From Octadecabacter antarcticus 307 (GTDB lineage: Bacteria > Pseudomonadota > Alphaproteobacteria > Rhodobacterales > Rhodobacteraceae): a stretch of DNA of 64,000 nt. Every line of letters starts with the position of its first letter. Position 1 is the stretch's first letter. The stretch spans positions 3,896,501 to 3,960,500 of the forward strand of contig NC_020911.1 of NCBI RefSeq assembly GCF_000155675.2, written 5' to 3'. The translations under genes were made by a program, and so were the position numbers. Positions 17,650 through 27,331 of the stretch are shown piece after piece. Under the pieces are notes generated by a model. The model saw only the letters and a program-made list of their open reading frames with translations, did no database searches and was not told the origin of the DNA.

Positions 17650-18864
17650 ATGGACGCCCCAAAGCGCAAACGCGCCTTCACTTTTATCCTGATCACGCTG
17701 ACGCTGGACGCCATGGGCATCGGGCTGATCCTGCCTGTCATGCCAGATCTGATACGCGAGGTTAACGGCGGCACCCTTGGCACCGCTGCCATCTGGGGTG
17801 GTATTCTAGCGACCACATTTGCGGTCATGCAATTCATCTTTGGTCCGATCCTCGGCTCGCTCTCTGATCGCTACGGTCGCCGCCCCGTGCTGCTGATTTC
17901 GCTGCTGGTGATGACCATTGATTATCTGGTCATGGCTGTTGCGGGCTCCATCTGGTTGTTGTTTTTGACCCGCGTCATCGGCGGCATCACTGCGGCCACC
18001 ATGGCCACCGCCTCCGCGTTCATCGCCGACATTTCCAAACCAGAAGAAAAATCCGCTAACTTTGGCCTGATCGGCGCGGCGTTTGGTATGGGCTTTGTGC
18101 TTGGCCCCGTTGTCGGCGGCTTGCTTGGTGAATTCGGCACCCGCGCGCCGTTCTATGCCGCCGCTGCATTGGGCACCGCCAACCTGATCTTTGGCTATTA
18201 CGTGCTGCCCGAAACTGTAACAGACAGTATCCGGCGCCCGTTCTCGCTGCGCCGTGCCAACCCGTTCGGCGCGTTCAAGGCACTTGGGCAACTCGACGGC
18301 GTGCGCCGCCTGATCTTCCTCGTGTTCTTGTATGAATTCGCCTTCATCGTCTATCCCGCGACATGGGCCTATTTCACCAAAGAGGCGTTTGGCTGGTCCC
18401 CCGGCATGGTCGGCGCGTCCCTTGCGCTGTTCGGCATCGGCATCGCGATCGTGCAAGGCGTGCTGATCCGCCCGGCCCTGCGCCGGTTCGGTGAACGCGG
18501 CACAATCATCTATGGCATCACCTTCAACTTTCTGGCCTTCGTTGTGCTGACACAGATCACCACCGGTTGGGTCGCACTGGCGTTCATCCCGCTCACAGCC
18601 CTCGGCGCGGTGGTGACACCTGCTCTCCAAGGGTTGATGTCACAACGCGCGGGCGACGATCAACAGGGCGAACTGCAAGGCGTCATTTCATCGGCCAAAT
18701 CCATGGCAATGATTTTCTCCCCGCTGGTGATGACACAATTGTTCTGGGCCTATACCAACGACGTCGGCAGCTATTTCCCCGGCGCGGCCTTTGCGCTGTC
18801 CGCTGGCGTTATGATCGCGTGCATGATGGTCTTTTTGGGCCGCCCCCGACAAACCGCACCCTAA
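17650..18864 (+). CDS. TetA-like MFS efflux transporter
   Basis: 404 residues with about 12 hydrophobic segments. Motif D1 is at the start (LDAMGIGLILPVMPDLI) and the antiporter loop GSLSDRYGRRPVLL lies between helices 2 and 3. This pattern matches the Tet(A)/multidrug-type proton antiporters of the inner membrane. Drug specificity cannot be inferred, and the chromosomal location without a TetR partner suggests a housekeeping exporter. Confidence 0.88.
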   Translation: MDAPKRKRAFTFILITLTLDAMGIGLILPVMPDLIREVNGGTLGTAAIWGGILATTFAVMQFIFGPILGSLSDRYGRRPVLLISLLVMTIDYLVMAVAGSIWLLFLTRVIGGITAATMATASAFIADISKPEEKSANFGLIGAAFGMGFVLGPVVGGLLGEFGTRAPFYAAAALGTANLIFGYYVLPETVTDSIRRPFSLRRANPFGAFKALGQLDGVRRLIFLVFLYEFAFIVYPATWAYFTKEAFGWSPGMVGASLALFGIGIAIVQGVLIRPALRRFGERGTIIYGITFNFLAFVVLTQITTGWVALAFIPLTALGAVVTPALQGLMSQRAGDDQQGELQGVISSAKSMAMIFSPLVMTQLFWAYTNDVGSYFPGAAFALSAGVMIACMMVFLGRPRQTAP

Positions 18865-18947
18865 ACGGCACCACCCGTCGTTTCACACTTGCACCCAATC
18901 GGCCACACCTCCACCTTGGCAAAAAGTCACTCAAACACAGGTGCCCC

Positions 18948-20030
18948 ATGCCCCGCATCAAAGCCGCCGTCTGCCATGCCTTTGGCGAACCGTTTGTCAT
19001 CGAAGACATCGAAATTCGCGCACCCAATGATGGCGAAGTCGAAGTCACCCTTGCCGCCTGCGCAATCTGCCATTCAGACATCTCGTATGCGATGGGTATT
19101 TGGGGTGGCTCCCTTCCTGCCGTCTATGGCCATGAGGCGGCGGGCACCGTCACCGCAGCCGGACCCAACGCCAAAGGCGTGGCGATTGGTGACAAGGTCG
19201 TCGTCACTTTGATCCGCTCATGCGGCACCTGCCCAAGCTGCGCGTCGGCCCGCCCGACCAATTGCGAAGAACCCTATGACGGTGACCATGGCCCGATCAA
19301 AACTGCGGCGGGTGGCAAACTCCACCAGGCCATGGCCTGCGGCGGTTTCGCCGAAAAAGTTGTCGTTGACGCCTCGCAGGTCGTGATCCTGCCGGACGGG
19401 ATTTCAATGGCGGCCGCATCACTGCTCGCTTGTGGCGTCATCACCGGCATCGGCGCGGTTGTGAACGCCGCCAAAGTCCGCCCCGGTCAGGATGTTGTGG
19501 TGATCGGCGCAGGCGGCGTCGGGCTGAACGCGATCCAAGGCGCGAAAATCGCAGGCGCGCGCCGCATCGTCGCTGTGGACATGGAACCTTCCAAACTCGA
19601 CGTTGCGCGCGAATTCGGCGCAACGGATGGCGTGCTTGCGTCAACCGACCAACCATGGCGGGAAGCCAAGGCGCTGATGGGGCGCGGCGCGGACGCCGTC
19701 CTCGTCACGGTCGGCGTTGCAGCGGTCTACGACCAAGCGCCAAGATACCTCGCCAAAGGCGGCAACGTCGTCATGGTTGGCATGCCCGCCTCCGGCGCGT
19801 TCTCCAGCTACGAGGCAGCAAATTTCGCAGCCTCCGGTCAAGGCATGATCGGTTCCAAAATGGGCGACGTGGTCATCAAACGCGACATTCCGTGGATGGT
19901 CGATCTATACGCCCAAGGTCGGTTGAAACTGGACGAACTCATTTCCGGCACGTGGACCCTCGATCAAATCAACGAAGCCATTGCCGACACCAAAACCGGC
20001 GCAGCAAAACGCAATGTCATCGTGTTCTAG
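18948..20030 (+). CDS. Zinc-dependent alcohol dehydrogenase (MDR family)
   Basis: 360 residues. The catalytic zinc ligands are Cys in CAICHSD and His in YGHEAAGT. A structural-zinc cysteine cluster is in CGTCPSCASARPTNC, and the Rossmann loop is VIGAGGVGLNAIQGA. It resembles class III/NAD-dependent roseobacter dehydrogenases but lacks clear formaldehyde-dehydrogenase marks. The open frame runs far upstream into the MFS gene, but the ATG at 18948 is the sensible start. Confidence 0.88.
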   Translation: MPRIKAAVCHAFGEPFVIEDIEIRAPNDGEVEVTLAACAICHSDISYAMGIWGGSLPAVYGHEAAGTVTAAGPNAKGVAIGDKVVVTLIRSCGTCPSCASARPTNCEEPYDGDHGPIKTAAGGKLHQAMACGGFAEKVVVDASQVVILPDGISMAAASLLACGVITGIGAVVNAAKVRPGQDVVVIGAGGVGLNAIQGAKIAGARRIVAVDMEPSKLDVAREFGATDGVLASTDQPWREAKALMGRGADAVLVTVGVAAVYDQAPRYLAKGGNVVMVGMPASGAFSSYEAANFAASGQGMIGSKMGDVVIKRDIPWMVDLYAQGRLKLDELISGTWTLDQINEAIADTKTGAAKRNVIVF

Positions 20031-20121
20031 CCATACGCGCTGCCATACAGCTGGTGCACGTTGTGTGTACACGATGTGCCACCCTTGTTTTCACAACGTT
20101 TTTCCCTAATCGGAGCCCACC

Positions 20122-21351
20122 ATGAAACTCCAGGACCTCGACATCATCATCACCGCGCCCCCCGCCCCGGGCTGGGGTGGCCGCTATTGGATTCTGGTGA
20201 AAGTCACGACAGACACTGGTGTTACCGGCTGGGGCGAATGTTACGCATCCTCGGTAGGTCCAAACGCGATGACTGCCGTGATCAAAGACGTGTTCGAACG
20301 CCACATGGCTGACGAAAACCCTGAAAACATTGAACTTATGTTCCGCCGCGTCTATTCAAGCGGCTTTACCCAGCGCCCTGACCTCACGGTCATGGGGGCA
20401 TGGTCCGGCCTCGAAATTGCCTGCTGGGACATCTTAGGCAAAGACCGCGATCGTCCGGTGCATGCCCTGATCGGCGGGCGGCTGAACGATAAAATCCGCG
20501 CCTACACATACCTTTATCCGCAAAAACACCACCCGCTACCAGACTTCTGGGCAAGCGCCGACATGGCCGCTCAAGTCGCTGTAACCTTGGTGGAAAAAGG
20601 CTACACAGCCGTCAAATTCGACCCCGCCGGCCCCTATACAATCCGCGCCGGCCACATGCCATCGCTGCACGACATCGAAACCTCCGTGCTGTTTTGCAAA
20701 ACCATCCGCGACGCCGTAGGCCCCCGCGCCGACCTGTTGTTTGGCACCCACGGGCAATTTTCAACCGGTGGCGCGATCCGCATGGGCCAAGCCATCGAAC
20801 AGTTCTCTCCGTTGTGGTACGAAGAACCTATTCCGCCAGACGCCGTTGAAGAAATGGCCAAAGTTGCGCGCGCCGTCCGTATCCCCGTCGCCACCGGTGA
20901 ACGCCTGACAACAAAGGCCGAATTCGCGCAAGTGCTGCGCGCAGGTGCGGCCAATATCCTGCAACCCGCTTTGGGTCGCTCTGGTGGCATCTGGGAAACC
21001 AAAAAGATCGCGACGCTGGCCGAAGTTTACAACGCCCAAGTCGCGCCGCACCTTTACGCAGGGCCTATTGAATGGGCCGCCAACGTCCAACTCGCCGCGA
21101 CGCTGCCCAATATCCTGATGTGCGAAACGATTGAAACGCCGTTCCATGACGCCCTGATAAAATCGTCAATTACAATTGAAAACGGCTACATCCACGTGCC
21201 AACCGCACCGGGCTTGGGCATTGATGTGGACGAAGCCCTCGCGCGTGCGCACCCGCTCACCGATGACGGTCTGCACCTGCAAATGCAAAGCGACCCGATC
21301 AGCTACCACACGCCAAATCTGTTTGCAGGTGGCGCGCCCGTCAAAGCCTAA
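20122..21351 (+). CDS. Enolase-superfamily sugar acid dehydratase (mandelate racemase type)
   Basis: 409 residues with the capping domain (GRYWILVKVTTDTG), then the barrel. The metal ligands are visible in LLFGTHGQFS, YEEPIPPDA and VATGERLTT, and late HLYAGPIEW carries a candidate catalytic histidine. Members dehydrate acid sugars such as galactonate or arabinonate. The substrate is not decided by sequence. It may act with the ADH upstream and be controlled by the TetR gene downstream. Confidence 0.82.
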   Translation: MKLQDLDIIITAPPAPGWGGRYWILVKVTTDTGVTGWGECYASSVGPNAMTAVIKDVFERHMADENPENIELMFRRVYSSGFTQRPDLTVMGAWSGLEIACWDILGKDRDRPVHALIGGRLNDKIRAYTYLYPQKHHPLPDFWASADMAAQVAVTLVEKGYTAVKFDPAGPYTIRAGHMPSLHDIETSVLFCKTIRDAVGPRADLLFGTHGQFSTGGAIRMGQAIEQFSPLWYEEPIPPDAVEEMAKVARAVRIPVATGERLTTKAEFAQVLRAGAANILQPALGRSGGIWETKKIATLAEVYNAQVAPHLYAGPIEWAANVQLAATLPNILMCETIETPFHDALIKSSITIENGYIHVPTAPGLGIDVDEALARAHPLTDDGLHLQMQSDPISYHTPNLFAGGAPVKA

Positions 21352-21506
21352 TAACCTCCCATTAAGGTTAATGCGCTACGCTCTGTCTTCATCACAGGTG
21401 GAAAAACTGTCTTTTTCCGCTTCATCTTGGCCAATACAACTCAATTCTGTCCTATGTCCCACACGCCACGCCTGCTAGTCATGAACAAAGTTCAAAAGGA
21501 CACGAC

Positions 21507-22103
21507 ATGGCTGGAAAAGTCGAACTTCGCCGCGCAACACTACGCAACACTATGATTTCAAAAGCAGAAACACGGATTACGGCGAATGGTCTGAAAAACC
21601 TGCGCGCGCGTGATCTGGCAAAGGACGCGGGCTGCGCGCTGGGGGCGATCTATAATGTCTTCGGCGATCTCAACGATCTCGTGCTCGCGGTAAACGCCCG
21701 CACTTTCAAACGGCTTGGCACAGCAGTTGCAGACTCGTTGGCCGACGCCCCACAAAACGCAACACAGCAGCTTATCGTGATGTCGCACGGCTACCACCGC
21801 TTCGCCGCCGAAAACTTCAACACGTGGCGCGCGCTGTTCGATATCGAACGCGCACCAGGGCAAGCAGCGCCCGACTGGTACCTGAACGAAATGGGTCAAC
21901 TGTTCGCCTACATCGACGCGCCGCTGTCGGTTATTTTCCCCGAACATACAGCCGAGGATCGCGCACTTTTGACCAAAGCACTGTTCTCAAGCGTACATGG
22001 AATCGTTCTTTTGGGGCTGGATGAAGCATCAGCAGGGGTTCCCGCCGCGCAACTAGACGAAATGATTTCGCTTACTCTCAGTCACTTAGCCTCTAAATCC
22101 TGA
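21507..22103 (+). CDS. TetR-family transcriptional regulator
   Basis: 198 residues. The N-terminal helix-turn-helix (NLRARDLAKDAGCALGAIYNVFGDLNDLVLAVN) is standard TetR. The C-terminal ligand domain resembles the TetR_C_33 (WHG) type. It probably represses a nearby gene, with the enolase-superfamily enzyme or the acyltransferase as candidates. No operator was identified with confidence. Confidence 0.85.
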   Translation: MAGKVELRRATLRNTMISKAETRITANGLKNLRARDLAKDAGCALGAIYNVFGDLNDLVLAVNARTFKRLGTAVADSLADAPQNATQQLIVMSHGYHRFAAENFNTWRALFDIERAPGQAAPDWYLNEMGQLFAYIDAPLSVIFPEHTAEDRALLTKALFSSVHGIVLLGLDEASAGVPAAQLDEMISLTLSHLASKS

Positions 22104-22371
22104 CCTTAATGAACGGCGTTCATAGAATACTTGATCGGCCTGTCCACATTTGCTAAATCTAATTCATGAACACAGTTCATGGTGTAATGTGAAGACCGCC
22201 AACACGACGCTCGGAAGACCCGCATCAAAGACATGATGGGGCAAGCGCAGGACATCAATGCGCCCTGCCTGTGTCGCCCAACTCTTAAAGGGCAGGTCGG
22301 CGGGGCGCACCTTTTTGTTACTCTGGTCAATCCCGCGACCCTGCGTCAAACTCCAAAGGATGACACCAATC

Positions 22372-23025
22372 ATGGCCCTTCCCCGTAAATTTGCAGCCAG
22401 ATTTGTCGGCCTTGCGATAACGCTGTTTGCGCGGTTCATCACGGCGGTGCGTGCAGATTGGCAAGGCATCGAACCAATCAATAAACAGCGGGTCTATTTC
22501 GCCAATCACGTCAGCAACGCTGATATGCCAATGATCTGGTCGTGCATGCCACCCAATATCCGCCGCGACGTGCGCCCGGTGGCCGCCGCCGATTACTGGC
22601 TGAAAAACAAGCTGCGCGCTTTTGTCGGACCCGAAGTTTTTAACTGCGTTCTCGTGGATCGTCGCCCGGAAGCGCGCGATGCCAACCATGACCCGATGCA
22701 GAACATTCTGGATGCTTTGGACGATGGATCATCACTGATTATTTTCCCCGAAGGCAACCGCAACATGACCGACGATCCGTTGCTGCCGTTCAAATCGGGG
22801 CTTTATAACATGGGCAAGGCCCGCCCCGATGTCGATCTGGTGCCCACGTGGATCGCCAATGTCACCGAGATTATGCCAAAAGGCGAGGTGATCCCGCTGC
22901 CCCTGATCTGCACCGTCACCTTTGGCGCCCCGATCCATGTCGGGACCGATGAATCCAAAGACGACTTTCTCAAACGCGCATCAGGCGCCCTTGTCGGGTT
23001 GGCCCCAAAGGATGTGCGCCTATGA
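22372..23025 (+). CDS. Lysophospholipid (1-acylglycerol-3-phosphate) acyltransferase
   Basis: 217 residues. The acyltransferase motif NHVSNADMP (H-x4-D) is near residue 44, and FPEGNRN forms the second block. It transfers an acyl chain to a lysophospholipid at the inner membrane. The ATG at 22372 is chosen, and one 12 bases earlier is possible. The final four bases overlap the next gene, a CDP-diacylglycerol synthase, so the pair is a small phospholipid operon. Confidence 0.85.
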   Translation: MALPRKFAARFVGLAITLFARFITAVRADWQGIEPINKQRVYFANHVSNADMPMIWSCMPPNIRRDVRPVAAADYWLKNKLRAFVGPEVFNCVLVDRRPEARDANHDPMQNILDALDDGSSLIIFPEGNRNMTDDPLLPFKSGLYNMGKARPDVDLVPTWIANVTEIMPKGEVIPLPLICTVTFGAPIHVGTDESKDDFLKRASGALVGLAPKDVRL

Positions 23026-23966
23026 CGTCGACAAACACCGAAATCCTTAGTCTGTTCATTGGCGTCTGCGGGCTTCTTACGCTGCTGACTATTTTCGGCG
23101 AAGTTCTTCGTGCGCGCCTCGACAAAGGCCACGAAAATCCGGTCATCGAAACCTTCATGACCCGTGTGCGCAGCTGGTGGGCCATCGTTATCTTGTTCAC
23201 GCTGGCGCTGATCGCGGGCACGGGTGGTATTATCGTGCTGTTCGCATTCGCGTCTTTTGCCGCCCTGCGCGAATTCCTGACGCTGACCAACAAACGCCGC
23301 GCTGATCACCTCGCGCTCGCGCTTGGGTTCTTTGTCGTGTTGCCGCTGCAATACCTGTTTGTTGGCCTTGGTTGGCAGGCGCTTTATACGGTGTTTATCC
23401 CAGTCTATGCGTTCTTGATGCTGCCTATAGTCTCAGCGCTGCGCGGCAATCCCGACCGTTTTCTGATCCGCGTAGCTGAAACTCAATGGGCGCTGATGAT
23501 CGCCGTTTTCTGCATGTCCCACGTCCCTGCGCTGCTGATGGTCGACGTCGCGGGCTACCCCGCTGATCGCGGCGTGTTGCTGATCGCCTTCCTTATCATG
23601 GTGGTGCAAATCGGTGATTTGTTGGATTTCTTCTTTGGCCGTCGCATCGGCAAAACCCGCATCATTCCGAACCTGTCCGCCAAAACATGGGAAGGTATGG
23701 CCTGCGGCGTCGTTTGTGCCGCCATTATCGGCGCGTTTTTGGCGTGGATGACACCCTTTGGCATTTTCGGCGCTGCGGCGATGGCGGCGCTGGCATCGAC
23801 CGCTGGCATGTTCGGCAATCTGGTCTTCGCGGCGATCAAGGCTGATCGTGGCGTCAAAGACTGGTCACACCTGATTCCGGGCCAAGGCGGATTTGTCGAT
23901 CAGCTGGACAGCGTGATTTTTGCCGCACCGATCTTTTACCACGTCACCCAGTTGATCTGGGGTTAG
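23022..23966 (+). CDS. Phosphatidate cytidylyltransferase
   Basis: A 314-residue membrane protein with about eight hydrophobic segments. The C-terminal signature includes LSAKTWEG, VKDWSHLIPGQGGFVDQLDS, the CdsA pattern. It makes CDP-diacylglycerol from phosphatidate and CTP. With the acyltransferase upstream it could supply an alternative lipid branch. A second, essential CdsA is presumably elsewhere. Confidence 0.88.
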   Translation: MTSTNTEILSLFIGVCGLLTLLTIFGEVLRARLDKGHENPVIETFMTRVRSWWAIVILFTLALIAGTGGIIVLFAFASFAALREFLTLTNKRRADHLALALGFFVVLPLQYLFVGLGWQALYTVFIPVYAFLMLPIVSALRGNPDRFLIRVAETQWALMIAVFCMSHVPALLMVDVAGYPADRGVLLIAFLIMVVQIGDLLDFFFGRRIGKTRIIPNLSAKTWEGMACGVVCAAIIGAFLAWMTPFGIFGAAAMAALASTAGMFGNLVFAAIKADRGVKDWSHLIPGQGGFVDQLDSVIFAAPIFYHVTQLIWG

Positions 23967-23975
23967 CGGGCCCCA

Positions 23976-24884
23976 TTATCGAACCCTAAAATCCCCAACG
24001 ACCGGATAGTGATCCGTCGCCCATTCACCATCAAATTGACCGCGGACCGAGAACGTCTCTCCCACAGGCACAATCCGTTCGGACCCGCCGATGCGGTCAA
24101 TCGCCGGAAATAGGTTCAGCCCGCGATTAAAGTGGAATTTAGACCCCTGCGCGGGCCAGAAAGTGACATTCGCATCCTCAAGAAGACCCAATGTAGCGGA
24201 CCCGCGAATGGCGTTGAAATCACCGATGACAAAAACCGGCATGCGCTGCATTGGTTCGGCGATCCGTTGTGCCACCAACGCCGCAGACAAACGCCTATTC
24301 GATCGGCTGCGATATTCTGTGTGCAGGTTATAGACGCGGAATATTGTGCCGTCGCGGCCCTCAAATTCAGCCCAGCTCGCAAACGCAGGCCACGAACCGT
24401 TGAACGTACGCGAATAAATAACGTCCGGCGTATCGGAGAAGAAAAACCACCCTTGATCGCGGAGCAAAAGGCGGTCTTTGCGATAGAAAATTGGCTGGGT
24501 TGACGGGAAAGTTGACGGATCGCCCACCGCCGCTGCTGCGTAGTCTAGATTTTGGCTTTCTAACCAGTCCAGCGTCAGATTGGCAGGCGCTTGCCCGCGC
24601 CCGAAACTTTCCATTTCCTGAAAACCTATGACATCCGCGTCAAGCGTTTTGAACGCCGTTTGCAGCGGCCCCTTGCGGCGTTCCCAGTCGCCAACGGACC
24701 AATCCCCCTGCGAACGGCCCAGCCAGATATAGTGCACATTATAGGTGGCAATGCGCAGCGTGTTGGGCTTTGGGGCTTGCACTGGTTGCGGCAGGCTGTT
24801 GCACGCGATCATACCAATCAGAACACCAACCAGCGCCGCGCACAATATGCCAAATCGCTTCAGCCAACGTTGTACAATCCGCAC
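23976..24884 (-). CDS. Exported endonuclease/exonuclease/phosphatase family lipoprotein
   Basis: 302 residues. The N-terminal hydrophobic segment ends in IGMIACN, a plausible lipobox, so it is likely envelope-anchored. The EEP fold follows with IATYNVHYI, DVIGFQEMESFG, VIGDFNAIRGS and TDHYPVVGDF. Its start overlaps the stop of the glycerate kinase gene by a base, so the two are coupled. The substrate is unknown. Confidence 0.8.
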   Translation of the reverse strand: MRIVQRWLKRFGILCAALVGVLIGMIACNSLPQPVQAPKPNTLRIATYNVHYIWLGRSQGDWSVGDWERRKGPLQTAFKTLDADVIGFQEMESFGRGQAPANLTLDWLESQNLDYAAAAVGDPSTFPSTQPIFYRKDRLLLRDQGWFFFSDTPDVIYSRTFNGSWPAFASWAEFEGRDGTIFRVYNLHTEYRSRSNRRLSAALVAQRIAEPMQRMPVFVIGDFNAIRGSATLGLLEDANVTFWPAQGSKFHFNRGLNLFPAIDRIGGSERIVPVGETFSVRGQFDGEWATDHYPVVGDFRVR

Positions 24885-26143
24885 TATGGCAGGACCAATA
24901 TTGCGCGAAAATCATTCACATTTGTCATCGTCGGTCCGGTCACCACCTGCGCGCCGACGCTGGCAAAAAACCCGTGTGCATCATTGTTGCGCAAAGCCGC
25001 TGCAGCTGAAATCTCCATCGCTTCGGATAACGCCAATGTGCTTGGGTCGCCGATTGCGCCCGCGACCTCAGCCGCGCCGTCAACACCGTCTGTATCACAG
25101 GCGATCAGATGGATTTTCGGATGACCCTTCAACGCCACAACTGCCGCCAAAGCGAATTCAGCGTTCGGGCCACCGACACCATCCCCGCGCCGCGTCACCG
25201 TGCATTCACCACCCGACAACAACAGCACCGGATGGCCCAATCGTTGCGCCGCGATCTCAATCGCCAGTGCCGCCTGCGCCGCTGCAACCTCGCGCGCCTC
25301 GCCTTCAATCGCGTCGCCCAAAATACGAACCTCAACGCCTGCGGCCGTCGCAATCTCTGCCGCCGCTGCCAGCGATTGTGACGGGGCCGCGATGATCAGG
25401 TTCTCAACCCCAACCAGACGCGGATCGTCAGCAGCCATTGGATTGCCGCCCGTTGCAAGAAACGCCGCAATTGCAGCGGGTGGTTCCACGCCCCATGCCG
25501 CCAACGTCGTGACGGCAAGCGCCGCGTCGCCTGCGTATCCAACCGTTGGACCGCTTGCGATATCGCTTGGGTCATCTCCCGGCACATCCGAGATCAGCAG
25601 CGCATGCAATTTCGCGGGATAAATAGCCACCGCCAACCGCCCACCTTTCACGGCCGACAGCTCCTTTCGGATACGATTGATATCGCCAATCGGCATCCCG
25701 CTGGCCAACATCGCGGCGCTTAAGACTTGTTTGTCGGCCAAGGTGATCCCGTTCGCGGGCGCGCACAACAACGCTGATCCGCCACCAGATACAAGCATGA
25801 CAACCGTGTCGTCCGCCCCCAATCCGTCGGCAATGTCCAACAGTTGCCGCGTCGCATCAACCCCCGCACGGTCCGGCACTGGATGGGATGCTTCAACAAT
25901 TTCAATGCCCTGACAGGGCCGTCCATAGCCATAGCGGGTAATTACGAACCCGTCGCACGGGCCCCAAGTGGCTTCAACTGCCTCAGCCATTCGTGCCGAT
26001 GCCTTGCCCGCACCAAGCACGACAACGCGCCCCTTGGGTTTGAGCGGCAAGGCGCGCGGCACACACAGCATCGGGTCCGCCCGCGCAACCGCCGCCATAA
26101 AGAGGGCGCGCAAGAATCTATCGGGGTTTTCCAGATCAGCCAT
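24884..26143 (-). CDS. Glycerate 2-kinase / hydroxypyruvate reductase (MOFRL family)
   Basis: 419 residues from the ATG at 26143. The N-terminal DUF4147 domain has VLGAGKASARMAEA and LVSGGGSALL. The MOFRL domain follows with LLSGGECTVTRRGDGVGGPNAEF and TDGVDG. Members named TtuD phosphorylate glycerate at C2 in glyoxylate, tartrate or serine-cycle metabolism. The frame extends 17 codons upstream, but the shorter start is better. Confidence 0.9.
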   Translation of the reverse strand: MADLENPDRFLRALFMAAVARADPMLCVPRALPLKPKGRVVVLGAGKASARMAEAVEATWGPCDGFVITRYGYGRPCQGIEIVEASHPVPDRAGVDATRQLLDIADGLGADDTVVMLVSGGGSALLCAPANGITLADKQVLSAAMLASGMPIGDINRIRKELSAVKGGRLAVAIYPAKLHALLISDVPGDDPSDIASGPTVGYAGDAALAVTTLAAWGVEPPAAIAAFLATGGNPMAADDPRLVGVENLIIAAPSQSLAAAAEIATAAGVEVRILGDAIEGEAREVAAAQAALAIEIAAQRLGHPVLLLSGGECTVTRRGDGVGGPNAEFALAAVVALKGHPKIHLIACDTDGVDGAAEVAGAIGDPSTLALSEAMEISAAAALRNNDAHGFFASVGAQVVTGPTMTNVNDFRAILVLP

Positions 26144-26171
26144 GTCGTGTCGTCCCTGTCTGCGCCCTTTC

Positions 26172-26900
26172 TTAGGGCAGTTCCACAATGCCAACCCGAC
26201 TGCTTAATTGCCAGACGGACGCGAACTCATCGCTTTGCGAAATCTCGCTCCAGCACACTTTCATGTCCTCCGAAAAGTTGATGTCATCGAACAGAACAAG
26301 CGCGCCTTTGTCGGCCACGCTGCGCACAAGTTCAAACTGGTTCACCACGAAATCGCGGGTGTGGATAGCGTCGATCAGCGCAATGTTCACCTTATCGGCG
26401 ATAACCCCGATATTACCCTCAAACGTGCCCAACGTTAGCACATGCCGATCACTGACCTTGTCGAAATTGGCCTGCGCAATCGGATTCCAAATCTCATTGG
26501 GCTCAAAGCTATACATCTTACCATGATTGCACAGGTTCAGTCCGGCCAGCCAATACATCCCACTGGCCCCAAACGCGGACCCGAATTCGAGCACAGCCGC
26601 CGGTTTTATCTGGCTCACCAGCCAGGTATAAAACTGACAAAACTCCACCTTGGTGCGCACGTCCTGCATCTTGCGTTTGGGATGGTCGTCAATCACGCGA
26701 CCATAGTTTTCAACTTTCTTATATTCATCCCAAAGGGGCAGTTTTCCAAGCTCGTTTGTGCGCTTGATCGTCGCCTCAATGTCTTCAAAGACTCTGCTGT
26801 TTGCGGCGATAAACGCGTCTTTTTGGGCCTCAAAGCTGGCAAACACATCCGCGATCTTGCTGTCGCCGCGCACCCGCAGCTTTCGAATTCTGAACACCAT
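26172..26900 (-). CDS. Class I SAM-dependent methyltransferase (Methyltransf_24 type)
   Basis: About 242 residues. The SAM-binding loop is VLEFGSAFGASGMYWLA near residue 107, and the post-motif LIDAIHTRDFVVNQFELV and VLFDDINFSEDM resemble O-methyltransferase-like Methyltransf_24 proteins. A GGTGGGG site stands four bases before the ATG at 26900. A longer start at 26966 exists. It is the last intact core gene before the IS-rich segment. It and the neighbouring sulfotransferase may once have modified surface glycans. Confidence 0.75.
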   Translation of the reverse strand: MVFRIRKLRVRGDSKIADVFASFEAQKDAFIAANSRVFEDIEATIKRTNELGKLPLWDEYKKVENYGRVIDDHPKRKMQDVRTKVEFCQFYTWLVSQIKPAAVLEFGSAFGASGMYWLAGLNLCNHGKMYSFEPNEIWNPIAQANFDKVSDRHVLTLGTFEGNIGVIADKVNIALIDAIHTRDFVVNQFELVRSVADKGALVLFDDINFSEDMKVCWSEISQSDEFASVWQLSSRVGIVELP

Positions 26901-26989
26901 CTGCCCCACCAAGACTCTTTGATTTTGCTGCATCTTTACACAGGTGAGCCGCAGCGACAAAGCCAATTCGCCCTTTCATTTCAAAGGTC

Positions 26990-27270
26990 GTTGGGCGATT
27001 CACCGCAGCTTTGTTGCGTAAATCGGCTTGAGGGTGGACTTCCCCTTCCCCTGGACGGATTTAACCTACAGCCACTGTTTTGGGAATGCCAAGAGCGGTA
27101 AAACCATTGAGTATCGCAGCACGGATTTGGATTTCCGCGACCTGACAATCGAAGTCACGCGCGACAAGGCGCTGACCGAGCAGCTTCACACAGTGCATCC
27201 ATTGCCCGGCAGGGTATTACGCAGCAATATCCCGAGAGGGCTTGTTTCGACTCGGCTTCGCTCTGTCTGA
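26990..27270 (+). other. IS5-type end fragment and unidentified coding remnant
   Basis: The TTTGTTGCGTAAATC stretch at about 27007 resembles an IS5-family terminal repeat. After it, an open frame (FGNAKSGKTIEYRSTDLDF) runs on and is interrupted by a hairpin element at 27199. I do not recognise the product. It is best read as debris of a mobile element. Confidence 0.4.
27199..27240 (+). repeat. Hairpin element copy 1
   Basis: Head TTGCCCGGCAG, imperfect hairpin GGGTATT...AATATCCC, tail GAGAGGG. It lies in an unidentified remnant reading frame. This is one of ten related copies in the window. Confidence 0.75.
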
Positions 27271-27331
27271 ATGGTGGACAATGCCGTTGTAAAGATCTTA
27301 TAAAGCACTGTATAATATTGGGATTTGCGAG

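Noticed and set aside
18567..18947. Long upstream extension of the alcohol dehydrogenase frame
   Set aside because: It overlaps the MFS gene in another frame. The family start is at 18948.
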